Assembly (NCBI RefSeq): GCF_018595715.1
Contig: NZ_JAHEOJ010000020.1
Coordinates: 186,001-250,000 of the forward strand
Reading direction: 5' to 3'
DNA length: 64,000 bases
Origin: Glaciecola sp. XM2
GTDB taxonomy: Bacteria > Pseudomonadota > Gammaproteobacteria > Enterobacterales > Alteromonadaceae
Part shown: piece by piece, positions 1-9,873 of the stretch
Numbering within the stretch: position 1 is the stretch's first letter
How the letters are laid out: every line of letters begins with the position of its first letter
Notes under the pieces: model-generated
What the model was told of the DNA's origin: nothing
Seen by the model: only the letters and a program-made list of their open reading frames with translations
The model's database searches: none
Position numbers and translations under genes: made by a program

Positions 1-231
1 CATTTCTTGATGATACTTTGCATATACGGCTGTTTGCTCTGCGGTCAAGTTTCTATCCTTGAGGTTGTCGATGTAGATGCTTTCCATCTGCGAGAACATC
101 ACCTCCATGGTCTTGTCCATCTCCATGATCTCAAAAAGCTTATCAAGGTTGTCTTGCGTGGTGTTTGTTTGGGCCTGAGAGGCGGTTGCAATTGAGATAG
201 ATAAAACGACAAAGACAAAAAACGTTTTCAT
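1..231 (-). CDS. DUF2059-like exported protein, C-terminus cut by window edge
   Basis: The first 77 codons of a minus-strand gene are visible and the rest lies outside the window. The N-terminus (MKTFFVFVVLSISIATASQA) is a clear Sec signal peptide with an Ala-x-Ala-like cleavage region near residue 20. The mature part is helical and Met/Asp/Glu-rich (LFEIMEMDKTMEVMFSQME), which resembles the start of DUF2059 proteins, small periplasmic helical proteins of unknown function. It is separated from the neighbouring amylase gene by a terminator, so it is probably a separate transcription unit. The family call rests on a short stretch and is tentative; the signal peptide and reading frame are solid. 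Confidence 0.6.
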   Translation of the reverse strand, partial: MKTFFVFVVLSISIATASQAQTNTTQDNLDKLFEIMEMDKTMEVMFSQMESIYIDNLKDRNLTAEQTAVYAKYHQEM

Positions 232-323
232 ACTGTAATTTCCTTATTAACATTTACATGAATAGTTAGGCGGCCCATATTATTGCAAATAATGCGCGAT
301 GTACAATAGGCGAAGATTGACGC

Positions 324-375
324 AAAAAAGAGATTGAACGCTCAAACACACAAAGCGTGTACTGAGCGCCAATCT
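324..375 (-). terminator. Rho-independent terminator of the minus-strand amylase gene
   Basis: Read on the minus strand, an interrupted stem (AGATT, then CGCTC, pairing with GAGCG, then AATCT) is followed by CTTTTTT. It lies 22 bases after the amylase stop codon. Confidence 0.65.
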
Positions 376-396
376 CTACACAGGGAAATCGATAGA

Positions 397-2472
397 TTAA
401 AGCTGAAAGTTGTTTGTGACGACCTGTCCATGTTGACTTGTAACTTCTGCTTTTATGCTAGTTACACCCTCTAGCTGCGCTTTCATCAAGACCGCACGAT
501 AGGGATATGTAGTATCAAAGGATACGAGTGACTCAATGTCTCCCTGCATTGCGTAAAATTCAACGCTGGCCATGTTAAAGCCGTTACCCTCTTCGAAGGT
601 CAGGTCAAGTGGAATAAAGATGCGATCATTTTCTTCATAAGGTGCTTGTATGCTTGCCGCAAGTATTTTTGAAGTTGGCAGGGGAGCCTGTGAGCGTAAA
701 AGCGCAAAGCTTAGCGGCGGCAGTTCAATATCCATACTATCTTCAGATTGTTTAAGCGCGCCTTGCGAATCGCCCTCAATCGCATAGGCAACGCCATGAT
801 TTTGCAATTCTACGTTTTGTGGCTCCGTAGAGAAGTTAAATACTACGAGATAATCTTGGGAGCTGCCTGGTAGCATTCTACTAAATGCATATACGCGCTT
901 TTCTTCGTCTGCAAAACGATTAATTTGGTCACCGTTTCTAAGCGGGGTATGCGTCTGGCGCAGATCTGCAAGCTCAGATAGATACATATACAAAGGATGA
1001 TTCACATTAAAGTTGTCGTCAGCGGTGGTTTGTGTGCTGCCGATTAAATTGTTGTCGTTGTAACTATCGACTTTTGAAGGGTCCATGTTTTCTCGTGCAT
1101 CAACATCGCCATTATCACTGGTAAAGCCCTGCTCATCCCCGTAATACAGCACGGGAACGCCGCGAGATAGATACATGAACGCATGAGCAAGTTTGCTGCG
1201 CTTAAGTTTTTCCTCTTCGCTGATATTCGCCAACCCTTGCTCAATGAACTGGCCAACACGGCCCATATCATGGTTGCCCAAAAAGTTTAGCAAATCGTTT
1301 GGCGTTGAATCGGCATCTCGGTAGTAATCATCGTTATCAATCAGGTTTGCTAATTGATTAACGCTTTTGCTTTCAAACACCACATCTTTCACATTAAAAG
1401 CAAAGCCAAAATCAAGGACTGAGGGTAACTTTCCAGCGTTGGTGTACTTGCTTAATCCCGCAGGGTTACCGTCGTACACCTCGCCAAAAATAAAGAATTC
1501 TGGAATGCCGATAGCTTGCGCGTGTTCGGTAATGGCAGGGCCAAACGACTGCCAAAACTCAAGGTCTACGTGCTTGACCGTGTCGATTCTAAAACCGTCG
1601 GGCTTAAATTCGCTGATCAGGTCTTTAAATACTTCAGTTAGGCCGTTAACAACGATTGGGTTGCTTGTGTCTAAATCGTCTAAGCCTGCAAAATCGCCCT
1701 TAATAACGCTTTCACCCTGCCAGAATGAATCCCCTTGATTGTTATACAAAGACGGGTCATTTAGCCATGCGGGCACTTTTACATTTTGTTCATCAGGCAG
1801 CACAAATGGGGTATAGCGATTGCCATTAGCTAACTCGTCACTGCTTCGAAAAGCGCAGCCTTTGGTTTGTGGATCTAAAAAATTGCCTTGCGCGTCATGA
1901 CACTCTTCATATTTGATAACGTCGGCGGTGTGATTAGTAATAATATCGAAGAAAATCTTAATACCACGTTGATGTGCAGCGTTGATCAAGCTTTTTAAAT
2001 CATCATTGCTGCCAAAGTGCGGGTCAATTTCAGTGAAGTCGACTACCCAATATCCATGATGGCCAAACCCATCAGGTTGTACCGCACGGTTGCGTAATAT
2101 GGGCGTCATCCATATTGCCGTAACGCCGAGGCCTTGTATGTAATCAAGCTTAGCCTCAAGCCCGGGTATATCGCCTCCATGAAAGGCCCATTTAGAGCTT
2201 ACATCCAACCCGCCATACGAGATAGGTCGCTCAGGGTCGCCGTTATCATTATTTGGGTTGCCGTTGTGAAAACGATCGGGCATGACAAAGTAGAAGATAT
2301 CGTCTTGGATGTTTCGCGTTCTGACCTGAGCACTTTGGTCGCTCGTAGTCTCGACAACTGACGGTTGTGTAGACGCAGGTGTTGCATTTTCTGGCGCTTT
2401 TGTGCAACCTAAAACGACGAAGGCAAATGTAATCATCAACATTATCTTTGTTATGTGAGAAAGGGTCTTCAT
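397..2472 (-). CDS. GH13 alpha-amylase family lipoprotein
   Basis: Hydrolyses alpha-1,4-glucans outside the cytoplasm. The start at 2472 is chosen because AGGA lies just upstream of this ATG and because it gives a lipoprotein signal ending VVLGC with the lipidated Cys at residue 23; the open frame runs 12 codons further upstream. The (beta/alpha)8 domain follows, with a DxxxNH region (FDIITNH), the nucleophile Asp297 in GFRIDTVKH, acid/base Glu331 in FGEVYDG and Asp402 in GNHDMGR, so all three catalytic residues are present. A C-terminal beta domain closes the 691-residue protein. Its layout resembles CGTase/maltogenic-type secreted amylases; exact specificity cannot be read from sequence. 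It is transcribed divergently from a second GH13 lipoprotein gene, with a palindromic operator candidate between them. Confidence 0.9.
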   Translation of the reverse strand: MKTLSHITKIMLMITFAFVVLGCTKAPENATPASTQPSVVETTSDQSAQVRTRNIQDDIFYFVMPDRFHNGNPNNDNGDPERPISYGGLDVSSKWAFHGGDIPGLEAKLDYIQGLGVTAIWMTPILRNRAVQPDGFGHHGYWVVDFTEIDPHFGSNDDLKSLINAAHQRGIKIFFDIITNHTADVIKYEECHDAQGNFLDPQTKGCAFRSSDELANGNRYTPFVLPDEQNVKVPAWLNDPSLYNNQGDSFWQGESVIKGDFAGLDDLDTSNPIVVNGLTEVFKDLISEFKPDGFRIDTVKHVDLEFWQSFGPAITEHAQAIGIPEFFIFGEVYDGNPAGLSKYTNAGKLPSVLDFGFAFNVKDVVFESKSVNQLANLIDNDDYYRDADSTPNDLLNFLGNHDMGRVGQFIEQGLANISEEEKLKRSKLAHAFMYLSRGVPVLYYGDEQGFTSDNGDVDARENMDPSKVDSYNDNNLIGSTQTTADDNFNVNHPLYMYLSELADLRQTHTPLRNGDQINRFADEEKRVYAFSRMLPGSSQDYLVVFNFSTEPQNVELQNHGVAYAIEGDSQGALKQSEDSMDIELPPLSFALLRSQAPLPTSKILAASIQAPYEENDRIFIPLDLTFEEGNGFNMASVEFYAMQGDIESLVSFDTTYPYRAVLMKAQLEGVTSIKAEVTSQHGQVVTNNFQL

Positions 2473-2573
2473 AGTTTTCCTCGTGCGAATAAGTGCCGGC
2501 GAGCGCATAGCGTTTCGTGCCGAATATAAAGCAATTTTTGCAAAGGTAGCAAAATATCGTTGTTAAAATTCAT

Positions 2574-2587
2574 TGAATACGTATGTA
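2574..2587. promoter_or_regulatory. LacI-type operator candidate, copy 1
   Basis: TGAATACGTATGTA, a near-palindrome centred on CG as is typical of LacI-family operators. It matches the copies at 7186 and 10122 in 13 and 13 of 14 bases. It sits between the two divergent GH13 amylase genes, 72 bases before the plus-strand start. A second small inverted repeat (TTAACA-GTT-TGTTAA, 2594-2608) follows it. Confidence 0.7.
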
Positions 2588-2658
2588 TCTTTCTTAACAG
2601 TTTGTTAACGTTTATGCTCCACAACAATTTTATTCGTTTGCGATAAAGCGCCAAGCAT

Positions 2659-4659
2659 ATGATTCATCGTCCCGCACAAGCTCAAAAATTATCACCTACC
2701 CATTATTCTAAATGGCCTGTTCGTTGGCACAGAGTCATGCTGACAGCGCTAACACTTGCTTGCGCATCGTTGCTAGTAAGTTGCACAGACTCAAAAGAGC
2801 CCGAGGAGCCCCAAACACAAGCAGCAATCAAACCTGTGGTAACTACCAATGCCCTTGGTCACCTTGCTCAAGGGGAAGGTAAACCGGTGATATATCAGGT
2901 ATTCACCCGCTTATTTGGTAACACCAACAGTAATAATATTCCTTGGGGGACTATTGAACAAAATGGTGTGGGTAAATTTAATGACTTTACTGATGAGGCA
3001 CTGCTTGGCATAAAAGAGCTTGGCACCTCATATATCTGGTATACAGGCGTATTGCACCACGCTGTGATCAACGACTACACCGCTTATGGCATCACTGAAG
3101 ACGACCCAGATGTGGTAAAAGGTCGCGCTGGCTCTCCCTATGCGGTCAAAGATTACTATCAAGTCAATCCAGATCTTGCTGTGGATGTAGATAACCGTTT
3201 AGCTGAATTTGAAGCGCTAATTCAACGCACGCATTCGCACGGCATGAAGGTTATTATTGATATTGTACCTAATCATATTGCTCGTGATTATGCTTCGATG
3301 AACAACCCACAAGGCCAAGAAGACTTTGGCGCTAGTGATGACACAAGCGTTGAATATGCACGAGACAATAATTTTTACTATGTGGTTGGTGAGTCGTTTC
3401 AAGTCCCTGTAGCAGATGATTATGCGCCCCTTGGCGGCGACCCCCACCCATTGTCAGATGGCTTGTTTGAGGAAACACCTGCAAAATGGACAGGGAATGG
3501 CGCTCGAGCCCCTCAACCTAATATTAACGACTGGTATGAAACAGTGAGACTTAATTATGGTGTAAAGCCCGATGGAAGCTACGATTTTACGGCCTTGCCA
3601 GACGAATACCGAAACCTAGACTATAAAGCGCATGCGGCATTTTGGGCGCAGCAGTCACTACCTGATTCGTGGTACAAATTTGAGGCTATTGTACATTTTT
3701 GGATAGACAAGGGAGTAGACGGTTTTCGCTTTGATATGGCCGAAATGGTGCCGGTAGAGTTTTGGTCGTTTTTAAACGCGTCGATCAAGTCAAAGCGCGC
3801 AGATACTTTACTCTTAGCAGAAGTGTATCAACCCCATTTATATCGAGACTATTTACAGCTTGGCAAGATGGATTATCTATACGATAAGGTTGAGTTTTAT
3901 GACTCGCTTAAATTAGTGATGCAGGGCACAGGGGATATGTCGGCCATTGCGGATGTGCAAGAGAGCATGGCAGATATTGAGCAACATATGCTGCACTTTT
4001 TAGAAAATCATGACGAGCAACGCATCGCTAGCCCAGATTTTGCGGGTAGTGCAGAAAAAGGTAAACCGGCGTTAGTCGTTTCTGCCTTGATAAGTAAATC
4101 ACCTACCATGATATATTTTGGCCAAGACGTTGGCGAAGATGGCAGTGAAAACATGGGGTTTGGCAAAGCATCTCGCACCACTATTTTTGATTATGCTGGC
4201 GTGCCGGCTCATCAACGGTGGATGAACAACGGTAAGTTTGACGGCGCCTTGTTAAGTGAGTCAGAAGCGCAATTACGTCAGTACTACATTGATGTGTTGA
4301 ACATTTCTGCTCATCACTCAACCATGCGTGGCGAATATCAACAGTTGCATAGCGCTAACCTTAATACTCAGTCAGACTATACGCAGCAGCAGTTTGCATT
4401 TGTTAGGTACAACGAAAACAAAGCGTTGATGGTAGTCAGTAATTTTGCTAATGAAACCATCAAAACCGATATACAAGTGACTCCAGACATCATAAAAAAA
4501 TGGCGTTTAACGCCTGGCGAGTATGCAATAACTGACTTAATTAGCGGTAATGAAGCCTCACTTAACGTCACCGCAGATGGCAGTGGCGCAGCCTTTCCTG
4601 TCAATTTATCAGCGCTAGAAAGTCATGTGTTTGAACTCACTTTAGGAGCGAAAGAATAA
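2659..4659 (+). CDS. GH13 alpha-amylase family lipoprotein (second copy)
   Basis: A second exported GH13 enzyme, different in sequence from its divergent neighbour. The N-terminus carries a lipoprotein signal ending LLVSC (Cys42 from this start). An internal ATG at 2737 would give a more usual 15-residue leader, so the true start could be there; neither has a strong ribosome site. Catalytic residues are visible: Asp359 in GFRFDMAEM, Glu388 in LLAEVYQPH and Asp452 in LENHDEQR, with DIVPNH as the conserved region I. The stop overlaps the start of the GH31 gene by one base (TAATG), so the two are translationally coupled and probably co-transcribed. It presumably cuts starch or maltodextrins at the cell surface or in the periplasm. 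Confidence 0.88.
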   Translation: MIHRPAQAQKLSPTHYSKWPVRWHRVMLTALTLACASLLVSCTDSKEPEEPQTQAAIKPVVTTNALGHLAQGEGKPVIYQVFTRLFGNTNSNNIPWGTIEQNGVGKFNDFTDEALLGIKELGTSYIWYTGVLHHAVINDYTAYGITEDDPDVVKGRAGSPYAVKDYYQVNPDLAVDVDNRLAEFEALIQRTHSHGMKVIIDIVPNHIARDYASMNNPQGQEDFGASDDTSVEYARDNNFYYVVGESFQVPVADDYAPLGGDPHPLSDGLFEETPAKWTGNGARAPQPNINDWYETVRLNYGVKPDGSYDFTALPDEYRNLDYKAHAAFWAQQSLPDSWYKFEAIVHFWIDKGVDGFRFDMAEMVPVEFWSFLNASIKSKRADTLLLAEVYQPHLYRDYLQLGKMDYLYDKVEFYDSLKLVMQGTGDMSAIADVQESMADIEQHMLHFLENHDEQRIASPDFAGSAEKGKPALVVSALISKSPTMIYFGQDVGEDGSENMGFGKASRTTIFDYAGVPAHQRWMNNGKFDGALLSESEAQLRQYYIDVLNISAHHSTMRGEYQQLHSANLNTQSDYTQQQFAFVRYNENKALMVVSNFANETIKTDIQVTPDIIKKWRLTPGEYAITDLISGNEASLNVTADGSGAAFPVNLSALESHVFELTLGAKE

Positions 4660-7136
4660 TGAAGATGCGAAGTATGCCAGTAGGTGTAGTGCTATCTTTT
4701 CTTGTGCTGATGATGTCATCGGCTGCGGTTATGGGTTCACAAACGGTGACCTTAGAGCACGCAAGCTTGATAGACAATGCTGTGCACATCACGACCAATA
4801 AGGGGAAGGTCACTATTACTGCGTTAAACCAAGCGTCGGTGGAGGTGTTCTATCAACCAAACGGTGTGAAGCAGTTACCATCTTTTGCGTTACCTCAAGA
4901 TACTTTGAAGCCGAACTCTTTACCCTTGACTAGCACATTGCTTGCGCAAAAGCATGGTTACATCTTTGACTTGCCAGCGCTGCAGGTGCATATCCAATCT
5001 TCACCTTTTCAACTTAGCTTTGTAAAAGATAACAAAATGCTAGCAAAGGAAGAGGTAGGGTTATTTGTATATGACAACGTGCGAGGATTTCGCTTTAGCT
5101 TAGAAGATGATGAAGCAATATTAGGTGGCGGGCAACGCATTGTAGGGATGGACCGGCGCGGACATCGCTTTGCGTTATACAACAAAGCGCATTATGGCTA
5201 CACCACTGAATCAAATCAGATGTATTACAGTTTGCCAGCAGTTATGTCGAGCAAGCACTACATCATTGCGTTTGACAACACTGCCAGCGGTCATTTAGAT
5301 ATAGGATACACGCAAGATGATGTCTTGCAGTTTGAAGCGGTTGCGGGGCGCACATCTTACATTTTTAGTGCTGGCGAGAATGCCAAAGAGGTGGTGCAAA
5401 ATTTCGTTGATGTGACTGGCAAACAGCCATTGCCACCTCGTTGGGCGTTGGGAAATTATGCCTCTCGCTTTGGATATCGTTCCCAAGCGCAAACGTTAGA
5501 GACTATCGATAAATTTATCGCGCAAGACTTCCCAGTAGACGCAGTAGTGTTGGATTTGTTTTGGTTTGGCCCAGATATTAAAGGGCATATGGGCAACCTT
5601 AACTGGGACAAAAATACCTTTCCTGAGCCAGAAAAAATGATACGCGAGCTTAAACAAAAAGGCGTCAATACGATTTTGATAACAGAGCCTTTTATTTTGA
5701 CGAGCTCGTCGCAGTGGAATGCTGCGGTTGAAAACAAGGCGCTCGCCAAAGACTTTTCTTTTGAACCGCGTACATTTGACTTCTACTTTGGTAACACCGG
5801 TTTAGTTGACGTTTTCAATGAAGATGCACAAAGCTGGTTTTGGCAGTATTACGCGCGTTTAAATGAGCAAGGCGTTGCGGGTTGGTGGGGAGATTTAGGT
5901 GAGCCGGAAGTGCATCCGAGCGACAGCTTGCATAAATTAGACGGCCAGTATGTTACCGCTGATGAAGTACACAATGCATATGGCCACAAGTGGGCGCAAA
6001 TGGTGTATGAGCGCCAGCTTGAGATGCGTCCTGACGAGCGACCGTTTGTGATGATGCGCTCTGGATTTTTAGGCTCCCAGCGCTACGGCATGATCCCTTG
6101 GACCGGAGATGTTGACCGCTCATGGGATGGCTTAAAGCCACAGGTGGAACTCGCGCTACAAATGAGCTTGTTTGGATTAGCCTATATTCATTCAGATTTG
6201 GGTGGTTTTGCCGGCGGCGAACAATTTGACGCTGAACTATATACTCGCTGGATGCAATATGGTGTTTTTCAGCCAGTATACCGACCTCATGCGCAAGACC
6301 ATATCGCCCCTGAGCCCGTTTTTCATGATGATGCCACCCAAGAATTGGTCCGACCCTTCGTAAAGTTGCGTTATGAGCTGTTGCCATACAATTATTCATT
6401 GAGCATGGAAAATAGTCTCTATGGTTTGCCGATAATGCGACCTCTCTTCTTTGATTTTCAGGGCGCTGATATCAATCGTACCGATGCATATATGTGGGGA
6501 GAGTCACTACTCGTATCGCCCGTTGTCTCGCCAGGTGTTTCACAACAAGAGATTATGTTGCCAGAAGGAATATGGTTTAACTTTTTCGGCGATGCAAAAC
6601 GCACCAGACCGCTTTTTTATAAAGGGGGGCAAATTGCTTCTGTACCCACACCAATGCATGAAATTCCGGTGTTAGTAAAAGCCGGCGGCTTTATTCCTAT
6701 GGTAGGCGCAATGCAAAACACACAGACCTATTCGACGGGTGTTTTGCAAGTGCATCATTACACGCACCCCACAGTTACTAACAGCGCGTACACCATGTAC
6801 GAAGACGACGGCAAAGACCCCAATAGCTTGGCCGATAAAGCCTATCAAACTTTGGTGTTTGAGAGTGAAAGAAGCGAGTCGTCATTGACGGTAAAGGCTA
6901 GCGTTGGTGGACACTACGCTAGTGCGCCTGAACAGCGACGAGTGTTGCTTAACATACACGGACTCAATAGCTACCCAGCATCTGTCGAAAGCAATAATGC
7001 AGCGCTAAGGGTTGTGGAAGATGTCAATGAGTTAACCGTGCTAGACGGTGTGTTTTGGGATGCAAATACGCGTCAGTTGACAATTTCAGCCTCGCTTCGA
7101 GACCTAGTTCAAATTAAGGTAAACCTTATAGATTAG
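4659..7136 (+). CDS. GH31 alpha-glucosidase, secreted
   Basis: Releases glucose from the non-reducing end of alpha-glucans. An N-terminal signal peptide (hydrophobic VVLSFLVLMMSSAAVMG) sends it to the periplasm or beyond. A GH31 N-terminal beta-sandwich is followed by the catalytic barrel with nucleophile Asp412 in GWWGDLGEPE and acid/base Asp484 in WTGDVDRSWDGL, then C-terminal beta domains; 825 residues is a normal length for the family. The ATG overlaps the upstream amylase stop by one base and AGGAG lies about 10 bases before it, so the pair forms an operon. The family also includes alpha-xylosidases and transglucosidases; the amylase context favours alpha-glucosidase. Confidence 0.9.
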   Translation: MKMRSMPVGVVLSFLVLMMSSAAVMGSQTVTLEHASLIDNAVHITTNKGKVTITALNQASVEVFYQPNGVKQLPSFALPQDTLKPNSLPLTSTLLAQKHGYIFDLPALQVHIQSSPFQLSFVKDNKMLAKEEVGLFVYDNVRGFRFSLEDDEAILGGGQRIVGMDRRGHRFALYNKAHYGYTTESNQMYYSLPAVMSSKHYIIAFDNTASGHLDIGYTQDDVLQFEAVAGRTSYIFSAGENAKEVVQNFVDVTGKQPLPPRWALGNYASRFGYRSQAQTLETIDKFIAQDFPVDAVVLDLFWFGPDIKGHMGNLNWDKNTFPEPEKMIRELKQKGVNTILITEPFILTSSSQWNAAVENKALAKDFSFEPRTFDFYFGNTGLVDVFNEDAQSWFWQYYARLNEQGVAGWWGDLGEPEVHPSDSLHKLDGQYVTADEVHNAYGHKWAQMVYERQLEMRPDERPFVMMRSGFLGSQRYGMIPWTGDVDRSWDGLKPQVELALQMSLFGLAYIHSDLGGFAGGEQFDAELYTRWMQYGVFQPVYRPHAQDHIAPEPVFHDDATQELVRPFVKLRYELLPYNYSLSMENSLYGLPIMRPLFFDFQGADINRTDAYMWGESLLVSPVVSPGVSQQEIMLPEGIWFNFFGDAKRTRPLFYKGGQIASVPTPMHEIPVLVKAGGFIPMVGAMQNTQTYSTGVLQVHHYTHPTVTNSAYTMYEDDGKDPNSLADKAYQTLVFESERSESSLTVKASVGGHYASAPEQRRVLLNIHGLNSYPASVESNNAALRVVEDVNELTVLDGVFWDANTRQLTISASLRDLVQIKVNLID

Positions 7137-7185
7137 TGGGCATCAGATATTTGAAAGCCTGCATTATGGCTGTAAAACACATCGT

Positions 7186-7199
7186 TGAATACGTATGCA
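7186..7199. promoter_or_regulatory. LacI-type operator candidate, copy 2
   Basis: TGAATACGTATGCA, identical over all 14 bases to the copy at 10122. It lies 155 bases before the MFS transporter start, in the 217-base gap after the GH31 gene. Confidence 0.75.
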
Positions 7200-7353
7200 G
7201 GCAAATAGTCTTTCACGCCAACACAGGGTACACTGCCGCTTTGTTACAATAATTTAACAACCTGTAATGGTTTATTCATACGGGTATATAAAGCAAAGCG
7301 GTACGCACCAACTCAGCACTCTCGCCCTACCAACAATAAAAAGAGCATGACAC

Positions 7354-8811
7354 ATGGCAAATAAACAACCCACTTTAAGTTTCTGGCAAATATGGAACGT
7401 TAGTTTTGGCTTTTTGGGCGTGCAGTTTGGCTTTGCCTTACAAAATGCAAACGTCAGCCGCATATTGTCTGACTTAGGCGCAGATCCACATCAACTCTCG
7501 TTCTTCTGGATAGTGGCGCCATTAATGGGTTTGATTGTTCAACCTTTTGTAGGCGCAGCATCAGATAGAACATGGAACAAAATGGGCCGCCGTACCCCCT
7601 TTATTTTTGCTGGTGCAATCGCTGCGGCGATAGGCATGGTATTGATGCCAAACGCGCCACTCTTTGTTGCCTTTATGGCACCTATGATATTTGGCGTCTT
7701 TATGCTAGCGATCATGGACGCGTCGTTTAACGTGTGTTTCCAACCTTTTCGTGCATTGGTATCTGATATGGTGCCACCTAAGCAGCGTAACGTCGGCTAT
7801 TCTATCCAATCGTTACTGATAAATGTGGGTGCGGTAGTCGGCTCGCTCTTGCCGTTCGTCCTGACCAACGTAATCGGACTAGATAACACTGCACAACGTG
7901 GTGAGGTGGCACAAAGTGTCATGTGGGCGTTTTATATTGGCGCGACAGTGCTGCTTGGAACGGTATTGTGGACGGTGTTTAGAACCAAAGAGTATGCACC
8001 TAACGAGTACTACGCTTATAAAGGTATGGACGCAAATGAAGTGGCTAAAGAGCGGGCGCAAGTCAAACCCATGTTAGAGCGCTTACGCAACTTCTTTAGC
8101 TTAGTGATTCATATGCCAAAAACCATGCGAGGGCTAGCCGTGACGCAGTTCTTTTCATGGTTTTCTCTGTTTATTATGTGGGTATATACCACCAATGCTA
8201 TTACGCAACATATTTGGGGTGTGGATAAAAAGTGGTTTGACCAAACATATCTTTCCACTTTAGAGAGTGTTCCTCTGGAAATTGCTGCGGCTAAAGGTGC
8301 GGCGGGGGATTGGGTAGGGATAATTTTTGCGGCCTACTCTCTTTTTGCAGCCATCTTTTCTATCTTTTTGGCTAAACTAGCAGACAAAGTGGGACGCAAA
8401 CTGGTTTATTCGAGTGCATTGGCGCTGGGTGGCTTAAGTTATATTAGCTTTTTGTTCTTCCAAAATTTAACGCCGGTTGATGTTAATTTGCTTATTACGC
8501 AAGTTACCGTGCCGATGGGTGCGCTGTATTTACTTATCCCAATGATCGGAGTGGGTATTGCCTGGGCTGCTATTCTTGCTATGCCCTATGCAATGTTGGC
8601 AGGCTCACTACCAGCAGATAAAACCGGGATTTATATGGGGATCTTCAACTTTACAATTGCCGCCCCCCAAATCTTAAGCGCGCTTACCGCAGGCCTTATT
8701 CTGAAATATGTATTTGATAATGTTGCGATAAACATCATCGCGCTGGCAGGCGTGCTGATGATTTTTGCGGCAGCTTCAGTATTCTTTGTAAAAGAAGCTG
8801 AGGAAAATTAA
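7354..8811 (+). CDS. MFS sugar transporter (SLC45/GPH-like), probable maltose/maltodextrin permease
   Basis: An inner-membrane permease of 485 residues with about 12 hydrophobic segments. The N-terminus has the family pattern LGVQFGFALQNANVSRIL, then the MFS loop signature DRTWNKMGRRTPFIFAG (about residues 70-87), and KLADKVGRKLVY in the second half. This subgroup is found in alpha-glucan loci of Alteromonadales and Xanthomonadales, where it imports maltose or short maltodextrins with a cation. It lies between the GH31 gene and the TonB receptor and has its own upstream operator copy. Substrate is inferred from context, not shown by sequence. Confidence 0.85.
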   Translation: MANKQPTLSFWQIWNVSFGFLGVQFGFALQNANVSRILSDLGADPHQLSFFWIVAPLMGLIVQPFVGAASDRTWNKMGRRTPFIFAGAIAAAIGMVLMPNAPLFVAFMAPMIFGVFMLAIMDASFNVCFQPFRALVSDMVPPKQRNVGYSIQSLLINVGAVVGSLLPFVLTNVIGLDNTAQRGEVAQSVMWAFYIGATVLLGTVLWTVFRTKEYAPNEYYAYKGMDANEVAKERAQVKPMLERLRNFFSLVIHMPKTMRGLAVTQFFSWFSLFIMWVYTTNAITQHIWGVDKKWFDQTYLSTLESVPLEIAAAKGAAGDWVGIIFAAYSLFAAIFSIFLAKLADKVGRKLVYSSALALGGLSYISFLFFQNLTPVDVNLLITQVTVPMGALYLLIPMIGVGIAWAAILAMPYAMLAGSLPADKTGIYMGIFNFTIAAPQILSALTAGLILKYVFDNVAINIIALAGVLMIFAAASVFFVKEAEEN

Positions 8812-8859
8812 AAGCCAGCTTAAACCTTAAAGCAGCAGCGCGGCTAGGCAGCATCATGG

Positions 8860-9873
8860 TTAGCGCAACTGCTGTTTTATATATCCGTCTAGCTGCCTAA
8901 TTAGTTGAGGGGATAGCTCGCCCAATATCCCTCTTGCATGCTCAGGAATATGCGCACTGGGGTCTACGCCCTCATCGAATAGATAATACTGCATAATGGC
9001 AAACCATGCTTTTTGCTTTGCTGTATCCATGGTTTTTAATGATTGAATGGCATGCAGCAACATGGGATAGGGCATTGCGGTAGACACCGACCTATCAGAC
9101 CACCAATAATTTACTAAGACATTGTAGGGCGATAAGCTTTCTACATGATGCCACCACGGAGTAGGGATATATATCGCATCACCAGGCTCGAGTTCCACCG
9201 ATAGGCCATGCACAAAAGCCTCGGCGTAGCGAGGATGTTTGTCTACATCAGGGGTTTTTACATCTACCAGTCCAATCGCCTGCCCAGCAGGTGTGTGGTC
9301 GAGCGGGCCGATATATAGATTACTCACTTGCTCTGGAGGAAACAGCGTGAATCGACGCTTCCCCGCCACAACAACAGCGATATTATCCGCCTCATCAAAA
9401 TGCGGAGCAACGATCACGCGGTTGCCTAGCCAAATTAAGGGCTCTACTTTGTTATCAATTAATGGGTTGTCCATCTGCGCACGCAAAGCCGGGAAGTACT
9501 CGCTGACGCGCGCACTTTGTATGGCGTAATCCGCATCACTGGTATCTTGTAAAATGCGCGTAAAGCAGTCATCAGCCGCTAACTGAGCTGTGCCAAAGTT
9601 CATCGCACGCATGTCTTGAGAGTAAAACATGCGCCCATTTTGGTCATTGGGAATTCTGGTGAGGTGCATCTGCTTTTGTAGGCAATTAGCTTGCAGATAC
9701 TCCATGGCATCGCTTTCACTACCTTTGTGCATGCTAACCAAGGGCCAGTGACTGGCCAAGCCTCTTATTACAAAAGGTTCGTACGTTTGCTTGCAACGTT
9801 GTTCAAATTCGCTCTTCGATAGCGAGCTGAAAATTTTGGGGGATGCCATTTTTTGATTCGAATAGGGATGCAT
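8860..9873 (-). CDS. Cupin-8 (JmjC-like) Fe(II)/2-oxoglutarate dioxygenase-type protein
   Basis: A cupin-like protein related to JmjC hydroxylases. Metal ligands can be seen as HFD (His158, Asp160 from the start used here) and a distal His in PWWHHVESL (His242 or His243), in the expected HxD...H order. The start at 9873 follows CAAGGCAAGCT, a fair ribosome site; the frame opens ten codons upstream at 9903 without one. It is divergent from the TonB-dependent receptor gene and shares its control region. Cupin-8 genes recur beside TonB receptors and halogenase-like genes in Alteromonadales, Xanthomonadales and Caulobacterales, but their substrate is not established. Hydroxylation of a protein or small molecule is the family expectation; nothing here reveals the target. 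Confidence 0.8.
   Translation of the reverse strand: MHPYSNQKMASPKIFSSLSKSEFEQRCKQTYEPFVIRGLASHWPLVSMHKGSESDAMEYLQANCLQKQMHLTRIPNDQNGRMFYSQDMRAMNFGTAQLAADDCFTRILQDTSDADYAIQSARVSEYFPALRAQMDNPLIDNKVEPLIWLGNRVIVAPHFDEADNIAVVVAGKRRFTLFPPEQVSNLYIGPLDHTPAGQAIGLVDVKTPDVDKHPRYAEAFVHGLSVELEPGDAIYIPTPWWHHVESLSPYNVLVNYWWSDRSVSTAMPYPMLLHAIQSLKTMDTAKQKAWFAIMQYYLFDEGVDPSAHIPEHARGILGELSPQLIRQLDGYIKQQLR

Noticed and set aside
5953-6399. 148-codon minus-strand open frame
   Set aside because: It lies fully inside the GH31 gene, has no ribosome site and a composition expected of an antisense shadow.
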